Shown here: positions 1 through 6,362 of the stretch, piece by piece
Position numbering within the stretch: position 1 is the stretch's first letter
Layout: every line of letters starts with the position of its first letter
NCBI GenBank assembly: GCA_035495855.1
Contig: DATJFD010000038.1
Location: 1-10,857 of the forward strand
DNA length: 10,857 nucleotides
Source of the DNA: JAHFIW01 sp035495855
GTDB taxonomy: Bacteria > Patescibacteriota > Patescibacteriia > SG8-24
Reading direction: 5' to 3'
Translations under genes and position numbers: made by a program
The notes under the pieces: model-generated
Database searches by the model: none
What the model was told of the DNA's origin: nothing
What the model saw: only the letters and a program-made list of their open reading frames with translations

Positions 1-106
1 TGGATCCCGGCTCGCGGGCCGGGATGACAAAGGAAAATGTCATTCCGCGCCGGGACGCGGAATCCACGATATCGCGATTGATCCCGGCTCGCGGGCCGCG
101 ATGACA
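1..106. repeat. Cluster of three palindromic intergenic repeats
   Basis: Three copies of the window-wide palindromic repeat lie here: 1-29 (minus orientation), 39-67 (plus) and 79-106 (minus, slightly diverged). Plus orientation is defined as TGTCA, a GC-rich inverted repeat, then TCCA or TGGA at the other end. Copies at 39-67 and 79-106 form a head-to-head pair around a small CGATATCGCGAT-type palindrome. The design resembles bacterial REP-like elements and the Neisseria dRS3 type (ATTCC..GGAAT ends), but no homology is claimed. No gene is seen in 1-152 apart from the tail of the next gene's terminator. Confidence 0.85.
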
Positions 107-124
107 AGGAGCGCGGGGGTGAAC

Positions 125-149
125 GAAAAACGGAGCCCTCAGGCTCCGT
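125..149 (-). terminator. Rho-independent terminator of the glycosyltransferase gene
   Basis: On the minus strand, four bases after the stop codon region, an 8-bp perfect stem ACGGAGCC/GGCTCCGT closes a TGAG tetraloop and runs directly into a T5 tract (bases 130-126). This is a textbook intrinsic terminator placed where the minus-strand gene needs one. Confidence 0.9.
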
Positions 150-152
150 CCT

Positions 153-1337
153 TCACGCTGCGGCTTTGCGCTCCGCGGCATCTTCCTTGCGTTGCTCGGT
201 CATGAGCGACGCGTACACGCGATCGACCTCCTTCGCGACGTCGTCCCAATGGTAGTTCTCGAGGACGAACTCCTTCGCTTCGGCGCCCGTCTCCCTCGCC
301 ATCGCGGGCGAGTCGAGCAGGATGCGCAGCTTGCGGGTGAGGTCGGGAACGCTCCGGTTGCGGAAGCTCATGCCGCGGTCGCGGACCACTTCCATGTTCT
401 CGGGGATGTCGGAGGCGAGCACGGTCTTGCCGTAGCTCATCGCTTCGAGCACCGCGATCGGCAGGCCTTCCGATTCGGAAGGATGGACCACGGCATAGGC
501 GTTGCCGAAAACCTGTTCGAGCGCCTTGCCCTTGAGATAGCCGGTGAAGAGGATGTCCTTGTTGCCGGCGGCCATGGCCTTGATCTCGGCGACGTAGTCG
601 TCGGTGAACGCCGAGTCGCCGACGATGACGAGCTTCTTGCCGCGCGTCAGGCTGCGCTTCTGGAGGCGGACGTAGGCCTCGATGAGATGATGCGCGCCCT
701 TGTGGCGGACGAGCCGCGAGACCATGACGACGTAGCCGTCCTTCTTGAGACCGAACTTCGCGAGGATCTCGGTGCCCGGGCGGGCCGGCGCTTCGATGCC
801 GTTCGGCACGTAGCGCGCGTCGATGCCGAAGCGGTTCATGCAGTAGGACTGCAGCGTCTTCGAGACGGCGATGGTCTTGTGCGGGAAGAGGCAGGCCGCG
901 CGCTCGCCGGCGCCGAGCATCAGGCGGGCGAACAAGCCCCATTTCTGGTGATTGCGGTCGACGCAGTGGAAGGTCGACACGACCCTCGTGCGCGGCGAGA
1001 AGACGCGGGGGATCCAGGCGAGCAGCGACGGGCCGACGCCGTGGTAATGGATGACGTCGGCGCCCGAGCGGATGGCGTGGACGGTCGACGTGAAGGTATG
1101 GACGATGGCATCGAGATGCTTCGTCTTGATGGTCGGGGTGACGATGACGCGGACGCCCGGCGCGAACTTCCAGGACGTGCGGCCCTTTTTGCCGGCGGAC
1201 GCGACATACCAGGCCCTCGAATAGACGAGGACGTCATGACCCTTCTTGCCCAGACGGACGGCCAAAGCCTCGACATGGCGCTCGATGCCGCCGAACTGGG
1301 TGGGGATGCCTTTTTGTCCGATCATCGCGACCTTCAT
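153..1337 (-). CDS. GT4-family glycosyltransferase (GT-B fold)
   Basis: The 394-residue protein is a group 1 / GT4 retaining glycosyltransferase, which would transfer a sugar from a nucleotide-sugar donor to a lipid-linked or surface glycan on the cytoplasmic side. The N-terminal acceptor domain begins MKVAMIGQKGIP and has the GGIERHV motif (residues 16-22). The donor domain shows VPNGIE (178-182), the phosphate-binding VSRLVRHKG (206-214) and the EX7E pair E290/E298 in SESEGLPIAVLEAM. Length is normal for the family. I chose ATG 1337 because the family N-terminus starts there; the frame stays open further upstream, but that stretch is the structured leader and overlaps the promoter. There is no convincing Shine-Dalgarno directly before this ATG; a mini-ORF overlaps it by ATGA. 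An intrinsic terminator follows. Donor and acceptor cannot be told from the sequence. Confidence 0.93.
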   Translation of the reverse strand: MKVAMIGQKGIPTQFGGIERHVEALAVRLGKKGHDVLVYSRAWYVASAGKKGRTSWKFAPGVRVIVTPTIKTKHLDAIVHTFTSTVHAIRSGADVIHYHGVGPSLLAWIPRVFSPRTRVVSTFHCVDRNHQKWGLFARLMLGAGERAACLFPHKTIAVSKTLQSYCMNRFGIDARYVPNGIEAPARPGTEILAKFGLKKDGYVVMVSRLVRHKGAHHLIEAYVRLQKRSLTRGKKLVIVGDSAFTDDYVAEIKAMAAGNKDILFTGYLKGKALEQVFGNAYAVVHPSESEGLPIAVLEAMSYGKTVLASDIPENMEVVRDRGMSFRNRSVPDLTRKLRILLDSPAMARETGAEAKEFVLENYHWDDVAKEVDRVYASLMTEQRKEDAAERKAAA

Positions 1338-1390
1338 ATGCGTGGTTTTCTGAAGGCGGGAGTCCCGCAGCCCTGCGGGGCGACCTTCAT
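1334..1390 (-). CDS. Possible 18-codon upstream ORF overlapping the GT4 start
   Basis: An ATG at 1390 opens an 18-codon ORF (reading MKVAPQGCGTPAFRKPRI) whose TGA (1336-1334) overlaps the glycosyltransferase ATG (1337-1335) as ATGA, the classic arrangement for translational coupling. The eleven bases from its ATG (ATGAAGGTCGC) are identical to the eleven from the main start. The ORF lies wholly inside the candidate structured leader, so it may be a by-product of the RNA fold. No clear ribosome site is visible before it. Confidence 0.3.
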   Translation of the reverse strand: MKVAPQGCGTPAFRKPRI

Positions 1391-1444
1391 GCCGTCGGGT
1401 TTCAGCCCTATCCCGCCTTAAAAGCGGTATCTGAGAACCACGCA
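1339..1444 (-). ncRNA. Candidate structured 5' leader (cis-regulatory RNA) of the GT4 gene
   Basis: Read on the minus strand, 106 bases just upstream of the GT4 start can form nested helices. P1 pairs 1444-1436 with 1347-1339 (9 bp, ending one base before the start codon), with further partial pairing inward. P2 is a perfect 9 bp, 1419-1411 with 1361-1353. Inside P2 sit three hairpins: P3 (GGG 1408-1406 with CCC 1399-1397), a weak P4 (GAC 1396-1394 with GUC 1384-1382) and P5 (6 bp, 1379-1374 with 1369-1364, GGGC loop). I recognise no known riboswitch class. The predicted promoter overlaps the outer P1 arm, so the outermost pairs may not be transcribed. The fold was made by eye without energy calculation. 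Confidence 0.55.
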
Positions 1445-1472
1445 CCTTAGCAGAAAATCGCAATATTGTCAA
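1444..1472 (-). promoter_or_regulatory. Sigma-70 type promoter for the GT4 gene
   Basis: On the minus strand a perfect -35 TTGACA (1472-1467) is followed by a 17-base spacer and a -10 TAAGGT (1449-1444) preceded by TGC, an extended -10 feature. Transcription would start near 1439-1437, at the outer arm of the leader stem, giving a leader of about 100 bases. The same plan (TTGACN, 17 bases, TANNNT) is seen before the small DNA-binding gene at 6779. Confidence 0.7.
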
Positions 1473-1550
1473 TCCCCGCTGACAAAGGAAAAAGGGGCTA
1501 AAAAAGCCCGAAAATTAGCCATGTAATGACGCCCTTGCCGCACAAAAAAA

Positions 1551-1621
1551 TGTCACCCTGAACTTGTTTCAGGGTCTAGAAAAACGACGTTCTGGACCCC
1601 GGCTCGCGGGCCGGGGTGACA
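1551..1621. repeat. Two palindromic repeats, head to head
   Basis: A diverged copy at 1551-1580 (TGTCACCCTG arm, CAGGGTCTAGA arm, AT-rich loop) faces a canonical minus-orientation copy at 1593-1621. This is the same pairing geometry as in other gaps of the window. Confidence 0.8.
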
Positions 1622-1631
1622 AGCCTTCGCT

Positions 1632-1750
1632 TTGTCCCCGCACCCCCCAACCTGTCACCCCGCACTTGGCCAGCTCAGCTGGCCTTGATGCGGGGTCTCC
1701 CGCCTGTGGCGGGACCCCGCCGTCTTTGATGAAAGAGAAGTGGCGGGGCA
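1632..1750. repeat. Half copy, long-loop palindromic repeat and 55-bp shared module
   Basis: A half copy (TTGTCCCCG, from 1632) lies about 20 bases before a full copy with a long loop (1653-1698), whose loop carries its own palindrome GGCCAGCTCAGCTGGCC. The full copy runs into a 55-base module (1696-1750) holding CCCGCC/GGCGGG and CCCCGCC/GGCGGGG hairpins. That module recurs at 6308-6362 with a single difference. Confidence 0.8.
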
Positions 1751-1781
1751 GAAAAAACAAAAACAGCTATGCGGCCGTTTC

Positions 1782-1870
1782 TGGATCCCGGCTCGCGGGC
1801 CGGGATGACATACATTTTTATTTCACCCCGACCAATTTTATTGTCACCCCGGCCTCCGAGCCGGGGTCCA
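1782..1870. repeat. Two palindromic repeats plus a half copy
   Basis: A minus-orientation copy lies at 1782-1810 and a plus-orientation copy at 1842-1870. A partial arm (TTTCACCCC, from about 1820) sits about 20 bases before the second copy, repeating the half-copy/full-copy spacing seen elsewhere. Confidence 0.8.
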
Positions 1871-1872
1871 CC

Positions 1873-1898
1873 AAAAAACGGCCCTGAATGGCCGTTTT
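1873..1898 (-). terminator. Rho-independent terminator of the membrane protein gene
   Basis: On the minus strand a 9-bp stem AAAACGGCC/GGCCGTTTT closes a 6-base loop and ends in a T6 run (1878-1873). It lies 47 bases after the stop codon of the 641-residue gene, so it is its likely terminator. The symmetric A/T flanks could also stop plus-strand transcription. Confidence 0.85.
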
Positions 1899-1921
1899 CC
1901 GGATCCCGCTCGCAGGATCCC

Positions 1922-1956
1922 TCTAAACTCTCAACTCTAAATTCTCAGTTCTCGAC
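1922..1956. repeat. Heptamer tandem tract TCTNNNN, five units
   Basis: Five consecutive 7-base units begin with TCT: the first two are TCTAAAC and TCTCAAC, and the pattern ends TCTCGAC at 1956. The tract overlaps the last codons and stop of the minus-strand membrane protein gene (stop at 1945-1947). Similar tracts occur at 4041-4068, 6420-6447 and 6788-6822. Confidence 0.8.
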
Positions 1957-3870
1957 AACGGTCCCTTTCCCAAGAGCCCGTTTGTCATAAGGCAGGTCCG
2001 TCGTGATGTTCTCCGCGACGCCATGAAGCTGAAGCCCCGTCGCCGCGTCGATGCCCGTGACCTTGATGCTCTTGAGCAGCTGCGGGGCCGAACCCACCTC
2101 GCCCTTGCCGGGCGTGATGGCGACCTCGAAGGTCGCGCCGAACTTGGTGTCGCCGCCGACGCCGGCAGGCACCGTCCCGATGGTCCAGCGCAGGCGGCCC
2201 GTCGAGGCGAAATGGTCGAGCGGTTCGCCGGCGGTCACGGTCGCGTGGCCGGTCCAGGCCGCGTCCGGCCCGAGGAAAGCCTCGACGACCACGTTCTCCG
2301 CCGCGCCCGTCGTGGTCGAGACGGTCAGGAACACCCGGTACTTCGTGGTCTCGCCGGCCTTCGGCGGCAGCGGGCCGATGCCGAGCTGGTCGCCGTCCTT
2401 CGTGTAGTACAGCGCGGCGGCATCGACCGCGAGCCGCGTGGCGACGGGCAGGTCGATGACCGGCGTGTCGATGCGGACCTCGTGGGCCGCCGCCCCGGAG
2501 GACGCGTAGCTCGCGGCCGCGGACACGTGCAGGATGGGCGGTTCGCCGTCCGGGATCGTCTGGGGCACGGCGAAAGAAGCGATGAACTCGCCGGCATCGC
2601 CGGGTTTCACGTCCGCCAGACCCTGCCGCGACTTGGCGTCCCAGACGAGCCCCTCCGGCGCCTCGTTCGTGATGAAGGCCGCGCCCGGATCGAGCACGAT
2701 GCGCATGTCCTTGAGGTCGGTCCGGCCCGCATTGCGGTACGTGACCTTCACCTGGACCTCTTCGCCCGGCAGGAGCGCGCTCCGGCCCGCGGGCGAGAGG
2801 ATCTCCGCGGCGAATTCGACGTCGGCGGCGCCGGGGTCGGCGTTCTTGCGCACGAGCTCGGCAAGCGTCAGCTTGCCGCCCGCCTCCACGTAGCCGCGCG
2901 CCGCGAAGGTCGGGGCAGCGCCGCCAGCCGTCGGCCGGAAATAGCCGAACACCGTGATCTTTCCTTCCTCGCCCGGATCGAGCGTGCCGAGATGCCATTC
3001 TCCCCTTGAATCGGCTGCCGGGGACGAACCGGTGACGGTGAAATCCTCCGGGACCGACAGGCGCACCACGGCGCCCTGCAGCGCGTCCTCGCCGCGATTG
3101 GCGTACGAAAGCGACACGGTCCGCGCCTGCCCGCGGGACACGACTTCAGGCGTCGTGATGTCCAGCGCGAGCGCCGAATCGGTCACCTGCCACTCGTTGC
3201 GCGTCGACACGCGCGTCGGCTCCGTCGCGCCGACGTCCCAGTATTGCAGCTCGGCAGTCATGGTCTTGGTGCTTCCCGTGGGCCCATACGTCCGCGCCTT
3301 GAACCGCACGGCATCCCTGCCGTTCGGCTCGATGGTGCCGAGCAGGATGACATGGACGTCCGGCTCCGTCGGGTCGGTCAGCATGGCTGAGGCGTCATGC
3401 TCGACGTAACAGGTCTTCCGCGAAAGCTCGGTCTTGAGCGGCTCCTCCTCGAGCACGGTGTCGGCCGGCAGCCTGATGCGCAGCTGCGCGCAGGACAGCG
3501 GCTGGGGCGAGTCGTTCCGGTAGGCGATGACGAAATCCGACGGCGCTCCGCTCACGAGGGTCCTCGGCGCCAGCATCTCGATGTTCACGAGCGACGGGAC
3601 GGGGATGAGCGGCAGGATGGAGTTGGCGAAGATCCAGAACACGGTCAGGCCGCCCGCGATGAACAGCAGGGCCAGGTCCAGGATGAGGATCTTGGCGTGG
3701 TGGACCGGGTACTTCGAACGGTATTTTTCATGGTAGTGCGCCGCGAGCGGCTCGTAGCAGACCTTCCGAAGAGGATGGGCGAGCATCTCGAAGCCCTGCC
3801 GGAGCACATCCGAGTGCTTCCGGGGTCCCGGAGCGCCCTCCATCGTCGGTTGTCGCTGCTCGTTCGGCAT
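1945..3870 (-). CDS. Single-pass membrane protein with Ig-like (DUF11/CARDB-type) modules
   Basis: The 641-residue protein has a soluble basic N-terminus of about 60 residues, one strong transmembrane segment (about 61-88) and a long exported region. It has no cleavable signal peptide, so it is probably anchored with its N-terminus inside. The exported part shows about four beta-sandwich-like modules, each with a line resembling the DUF11/CARDB pattern: near 99-140 (VIAYRNDSPQPLSCAQLRI), 237-280 (VSLSYANRGEDALQGAVVRL), 358-400 (VKVTYRNAGRTDLKDMRIVL) and 480-540. C127 and C154 could form a disulfide in the first module. No catalytic motif is seen. Purine-rich AGGAAGG lies about 15 bases before ATG 3870, further than usual. 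The function is unknown; a surface scaffold or adhesion role is inference. A terminator follows at 1873-1898. Confidence 0.85.
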   Translation of the reverse strand: MPNEQRQPTMEGAPGPRKHSDVLRQGFEMLAHPLRKVCYEPLAAHYHEKYRSKYPVHHAKILILDLALLFIAGGLTVFWIFANSILPLIPVPSLVNIEMLAPRTLVSGAPSDFVIAYRNDSPQPLSCAQLRIRLPADTVLEEEPLKTELSRKTCYVEHDASAMLTDPTEPDVHVILLGTIEPNGRDAVRFKARTYGPTGSTKTMTAELQYWDVGATEPTRVSTRNEWQVTDSALALDITTPEVVSRGQARTVSLSYANRGEDALQGAVVRLSVPEDFTVTGSSPAADSRGEWHLGTLDPGEEGKITVFGYFRPTAGGAAPTFAARGYVEAGGKLTLAELVRKNADPGAADVEFAAEILSPAGRSALLPGEEVQVKVTYRNAGRTDLKDMRIVLDPGAAFITNEAPEGLVWDAKSRQGLADVKPGDAGEFIASFAVPQTIPDGEPPILHVSAAASYASSGAAAHEVRIDTPVIDLPVATRLAVDAAALYYTKDGDQLGIGPLPPKAGETTKYRVFLTVSTTTGAAENVVVEAFLGPDAAWTGHATVTAGEPLDHFASTGRLRWTIGTVPAGVGGDTKFGATFEVAITPGKGEVGSAPQLLKSIKVTGIDAATGLQLHGVAENITTDLPYDKRALGKGTVVEN

Positions 3871-3894
3871 AGGGGTTTCGTTGTTTCCTTCCTG

Positions 3895-3963
3895 TTGTCA
3901 TTCCAACCTTTATTTGTCATCCCGGCCTTCTTTTTTGTTATCCCACCCTTTTCTTGTCATCCC
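3895..3963. repeat. Four phased half copies of the palindromic repeat arm
   Basis: The 10-base arm TTGTCATYCC (one copy TTGTTATCCC) occurs at 3895, 3914, 3935 and 3954, that is at 19, 21 and 19 base spacing. Only the last is part of a full palindrome. They lie 25-95 bases upstream of the minus-strand ATG at 3870, where they could be operator sites or remnants of repeat decay. Confidence 0.75.
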
Positions 3964-4029
3964 GGGCCGCGACCCGGGATCCACGTCGATCGCCCGATCG
4001 TGGATTCCGCGTCCCGGCGCGGAATGACA
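3955..4029. repeat. Head-to-head pair of palindromic repeats
   Basis: A plus-orientation copy (3955-3983) and a minus-orientation copy (4001-4029) are separated by CGATCG-type palindromic sequence, making one 75-base composite palindrome. Most of it (from 3982) belongs to the 122-bp block duplicated at 6361-6482. Confidence 0.85.
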
Positions 4030-4103
4030 TTTCCTTTCAGTCTCTATTCTTTACTCTCTACTCTTTCTCTATTGTCATCCCGGGCCAGGACCCGGGATCC
4101 ACG
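3982..4103. repeat. 122-bp intergenic block, copy 1
   Basis: This block aligns without gaps to 6361-6482. By eye I count 8 mismatches in 122 (about 93% identity). It contains one minus-orientation palindromic repeat, a heptamer tract and one plus-orientation palindromic repeat. The two copies flank the secreted hydrolase gene as direct repeats. Confidence 0.85.
4041..4068. repeat. Heptamer tandem tract TCTYTAY, four units
   Basis: Four 7-base units run in register, beginning TCTCTAT and TCTTTAC; the last unit is diverged. The tract sits inside the 122-bp duplicated block and lies between two genes on the minus strand. Confidence 0.8.
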
Positions 4104-4144
4104 GCGGGGACCCGTATCGTGGCCCCGCAGTGCTGCGGGGGACA
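4073..4144. repeat. Palindromic repeat pair, second member diverged
   Basis: A canonical plus-orientation copy (4073-4101) is followed by a diverged minus-orientation copy (4119-4144) built around CCCCGCA/TGCGGGG with a GTGC loop. The second copy shows how far the family can vary while keeping its ends. Confidence 0.7.
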
Positions 4145-4203
4145 GTGAGTGAATTGAGCTTCTTATATATATAGTAGATGTTCTCCCTCCACAACCCTAC
4201 GGC

Positions 4204-6255
4204 CTAAGGAGCGGCCGCGAACTGGAACACGTCCGTCGTCAAAGTGGCGATCTCCGCCTTGCCGTCGCCGTTCGTGTCCGTCACGCCCACGCGCACGCCC
4301 GTGCGCGAAGCCGGGTCCGCGGCGAAGAACCCCTTGCCTTGGGCGATTCCGTAGCGGTTGAAGATGCGCACGTGCGGCCCGCCGCCCGGACCCGCGCCCG
4401 TGACGATCTCGGCCTTGCCATCGCCGTCCAGGTCGCCGACCGCCACGTTCACGCCGCCCCGGAAGCGGTAGTCATACGCGAAGAACCCGGGGTGCAGAAG
4501 CCTGCCGCTCATCGCGAAGATGCGCACGTGCGGCCCGCCGCCCGCGCCCGCGCCGGCCACGATGACCGAGCGGCCCGTGCCGTAAAGGTCGCCGACCGCC
4601 ACGTTCACGCCGCCCCTGAACTTCGGGTCATAGGCGAAGAAGCCAGGCGTCAGCAATTTCCCGTCATACGAATAGACGCGGATCTGCGGCCCTCCGCCCG
4701 GGCCCGCGCCCGTGACGATCTCGGCCTTGCCGTCGCCGTTCAGATCGCCGATGGCCACGTTCACGTCGTTCGCGAAGGCGTCGCCGTACGGCTTGAACGA
4801 GCTTTTGACCGATCCGTCCGCGCCGTAGACCGTCACCGTCCCTTTGGACGCGACGACCTTTTCGGCGCTGCCGTCCCCGTCGAGGTCCCGGATGGTGATG
4901 TTGGAAGCGCCCGCCTGGCCGGCGTCATAGGAGAAGAAGCCGTTGCGCAGCTTCGAGCCGTCCGCGCCGAACAGCCGCACGAAGGCGCCGTTCGGGAACG
5001 TCGCGCCGACGACCTTCTCGATGCGCTTGAGCAGCACCACCCCGTCGTTCGGCTGAAGCGTGACCGAGGTCACGACCGAGCCGTCGTTCACGGCCGGGTC
5101 CTGCGTGCCGCGGACCTTCTCGAGCTCGCCGCCGAGGCCGACGGTCTTGGATTGCGTCGACGAATTGATGAGCACCGCGCCGTTCGCGAAATCCCGCCGC
5201 CAGACGCTGGGCTGGATGCGCCGGTCGGTGGGGGAGAGCAGGTTCACGGCTTCGCCGAGCGGCCTGCCGAGGCGGACGTCCTCCTCGTCATAGCGCCACA
5301 GCTGCCCATGGTCGGCCTCGCCGAAGTCGAAGCTGAAGAAGCCGTCAGCGAGCAGCGTCGACGCGAGCCCGTACCGCACCTTCCTGTAGTCCGCGTTGTT
5401 CCCGGTGTTGCCGGTCGTCGTGTTGATGATGAACACCGGTGTCGAGCCGACGGCCTTGTGCAGATGGATGTAGTTGGCCATCACGCCGCTCCAGGTCCCG
5501 CCCGCCTCCCAGGGCGTCGGGAACGATTCGAACATGCGGCCGTTCACGTACGGCTGAAGGCTGTCCGTCGAATCGCCGTTCGTGACGATGACCGCGTCCG
5601 GACCGAGCAGGTCGCGCGTGTTCTTGAGAAGGTTGAGCATGCCGCGCTCCCAGGCAGCGTCGAGCAGCGCGGGATCGTCCTTCACGCCGTCGCGATGGAT
5701 GTCGATGTTGCCGCCGTTCATCCAGGAGGCGTTCGAGGAGAACTCGTCGTAGAAGACGCCGTCCCAGTAGCCGGTCGACATGACCTCGTCATGCACGAAC
5801 TTCGGGAGGTACGCGTTCCAGGGCGACACGCCGGAGATGACCGCCGAGTTCCCCCAGACGGAGACGCGGTTGCCTGCCGGGTCGAGCAGCCACCACGAAT
5901 CCTGGATGCCGGCGAGCAGTTTCTGGTGGAGCGGGTCGGTCCAGGCGTAATTCCACGACTTCGACGGGACGTACGCGAGGATGAGGATGGTCGGGTTGAG
6001 ACGGCGGAGCGCCGTGAACATGTCGCGGTTGTACACCTGCGCCTCGGCGGGGAAGACCAGCAGGTCGTACTTCGCGAGCGCCGGATAGTCGCTCGCCGGG
6101 ATGTCGGTGCCGGCCTTCAGGTAGTAGTTCGCCGTGCGCACGAAACGATCCGCCGGCGTCTTGATCGCCGCCCCCGCCGCCGACGCGAAAGCCGAAAGCA
6201 GCACGGCGGAGGCCGTGGCGATCAGTGCGATGCGTTGTGCGAGGGGACGCTGCAT
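4204..6255 (-). CDS. Secreted putative glycoside hydrolase (GHL15-like) with FG-GAP propeller
   Basis: The 683-residue protein starts with a signal peptide (MQRPLAQRIALIATASAVLL, cleavage near ASAAGA, residue 29). Residues about 35-345 resemble the hypothetical glycosyl hydrolase family GHL15, a TIM-barrel type; YWDGVFYDEFS (163-173) offers D165, D170 and E171, and MFESFP (241-246) offers E243, as candidate acidic residues. Residues about 420-680 form FG-GAP/VCBS-like repeats with DxDGDG calcium-loop motifs at 457, 504, 608 and 660, in 52-residue units with Gly-Pro-rich connectors (GAGPGGGPHVRIF). The unit at 555 has lost the motif (GDLYGTGRS). I chose ATG 6255 over in-frame upstream starts because the extension is translated repeat DNA. 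AAGGAAGG lies about 13 bases upstream. Likely role: surface glycan binding or cleavage. Activity is unproven. Confidence 0.85.
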   Translation of the reverse strand: MQRPLAQRIALIATASAVLLSAFASAAGAAIKTPADRFVRTANYYLKAGTDIPASDYPALAKYDLLVFPAEAQVYNRDMFTALRRLNPTILILAYVPSKSWNYAWTDPLHQKLLAGIQDSWWLLDPAGNRVSVWGNSAVISGVSPWNAYLPKFVHDEVMSTGYWDGVFYDEFSSNASWMNGGNIDIHRDGVKDDPALLDAAWERGMLNLLKNTRDLLGPDAVIVTNGDSTDSLQPYVNGRMFESFPTPWEAGGTWSGVMANYIHLHKAVGSTPVFIINTTTGNTGNNADYRKVRYGLASTLLADGFFSFDFGEADHGQLWRYDEEDVRLGRPLGEAVNLLSPTDRRIQPSVWRRDFANGAVLINSSTQSKTVGLGGELEKVRGTQDPAVNDGSVVTSVTLQPNDGVVLLKRIEKVVGATFPNGAFVRLFGADGSKLRNGFFSYDAGQAGASNITIRDLDGDGSAEKVVASKGTVTVYGADGSVKSSFKPYGDAFANDVNVAIGDLNGDGKAEIVTGAGPGGGPQIRVYSYDGKLLTPGFFAYDPKFRGGVNVAVGDLYGTGRSVIVAGAGAGGGPHVRIFAMSGRLLHPGFFAYDYRFRGGVNVAVGDLDGDGKAEIVTGAGPGGGPHVRIFNRYGIAQGKGFFAADPASRTGVRVGVTDTNGDGKAEIATLTTDVFQFAAAP

Positions 6256-6282
6256 GTTGAGAGATGACCCTTCCTTCTTAAT

Positions 6283-6362
6283 TGTCATCCCGGCCCGCGA
6301 GCCGGGATCTCCCGCCTGTGGCGGGACCCCGCCGTCTTTGATGAGAGAGAAGTGGCGGGGCA
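6283..6362. repeat. Palindromic repeat fused to the 55-bp shared module
   Basis: The plus-orientation palindromic copy (6283-6310) ends in TCT and runs into the 55-base module (6308-6362) that differs by one base from 1696-1750. The module itself can be read on the other strand as a family member with a long loop (CCCCGCC and GGCGGGG arms). Confidence 0.8.

Larger units (their letters stand above)
1445..1944. other. 500-base intergenic region, repeat-filled
   Basis: There is no credible gene here; the small open frames are translated repeats. Contents in order: the GT4 promoter, a weak minus-strand hairpin GGGC/GCCC with T-rich flanks (1494-1509), an AT-richer stretch to 1550, palindromic repeats (1551-1870), the minus-strand terminator of the next gene (1873-1898) and the start of a heptamer tract (from 1922). 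Confidence 0.75.
3871..4203. other. 333-base intergenic region, repeat-filled
   Basis: No gene is seen. From left to right it holds four phased half repeats (3895-3963), a head-to-head palindromic pair (3955-4029), a heptamer tract (4041-4068), a second palindromic pair (4073-4144) and an AT-rich run TTATATATATAG near 4161-4172. I could not find a clean promoter for the minus-strand membrane protein gene. Confidence 0.75.

Noticed and set aside
192..1421. 409-codon open frame on the plus strand opposite the GT4 gene
   Set aside because: It is the antisense shadow of a GC-rich gene: the translation is Arg/Asp/Val/Ala-rich with no domain, and the minus-strand frame has clear GT4 motifs, a promoter and a terminator.
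1338..1472. 45-residue N-terminal extension of the GT4 protein
   Set aside because: It starts inside the -35 box and is encoded by the leader fold; the family N-terminus begins at MKVAMIGQ.
1564..1887. Small open frames in the 1550-1990 gap
   Set aside because: Their translations are only the palindromic and 55-bp repeats (phrases such as SRLAGRDD and PPSLMKEKW recur wherever the repeats do).
3895..4144. Possible CRISPR array from the regularly spaced repeats
   Set aside because: Units are 10-29 bases with 9- to 20-base gaps, orientation flips, and the intervening bases are not unique spacers of constant length. No cas gene is present.
4339..6267. 642-codon open frame on the plus strand opposite the hydrolase gene
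   Set aside because: It is an antisense shadow with low-complexity Arg/Val/His-rich translation; the minus strand has a signal peptide and FG-GAP repeats.
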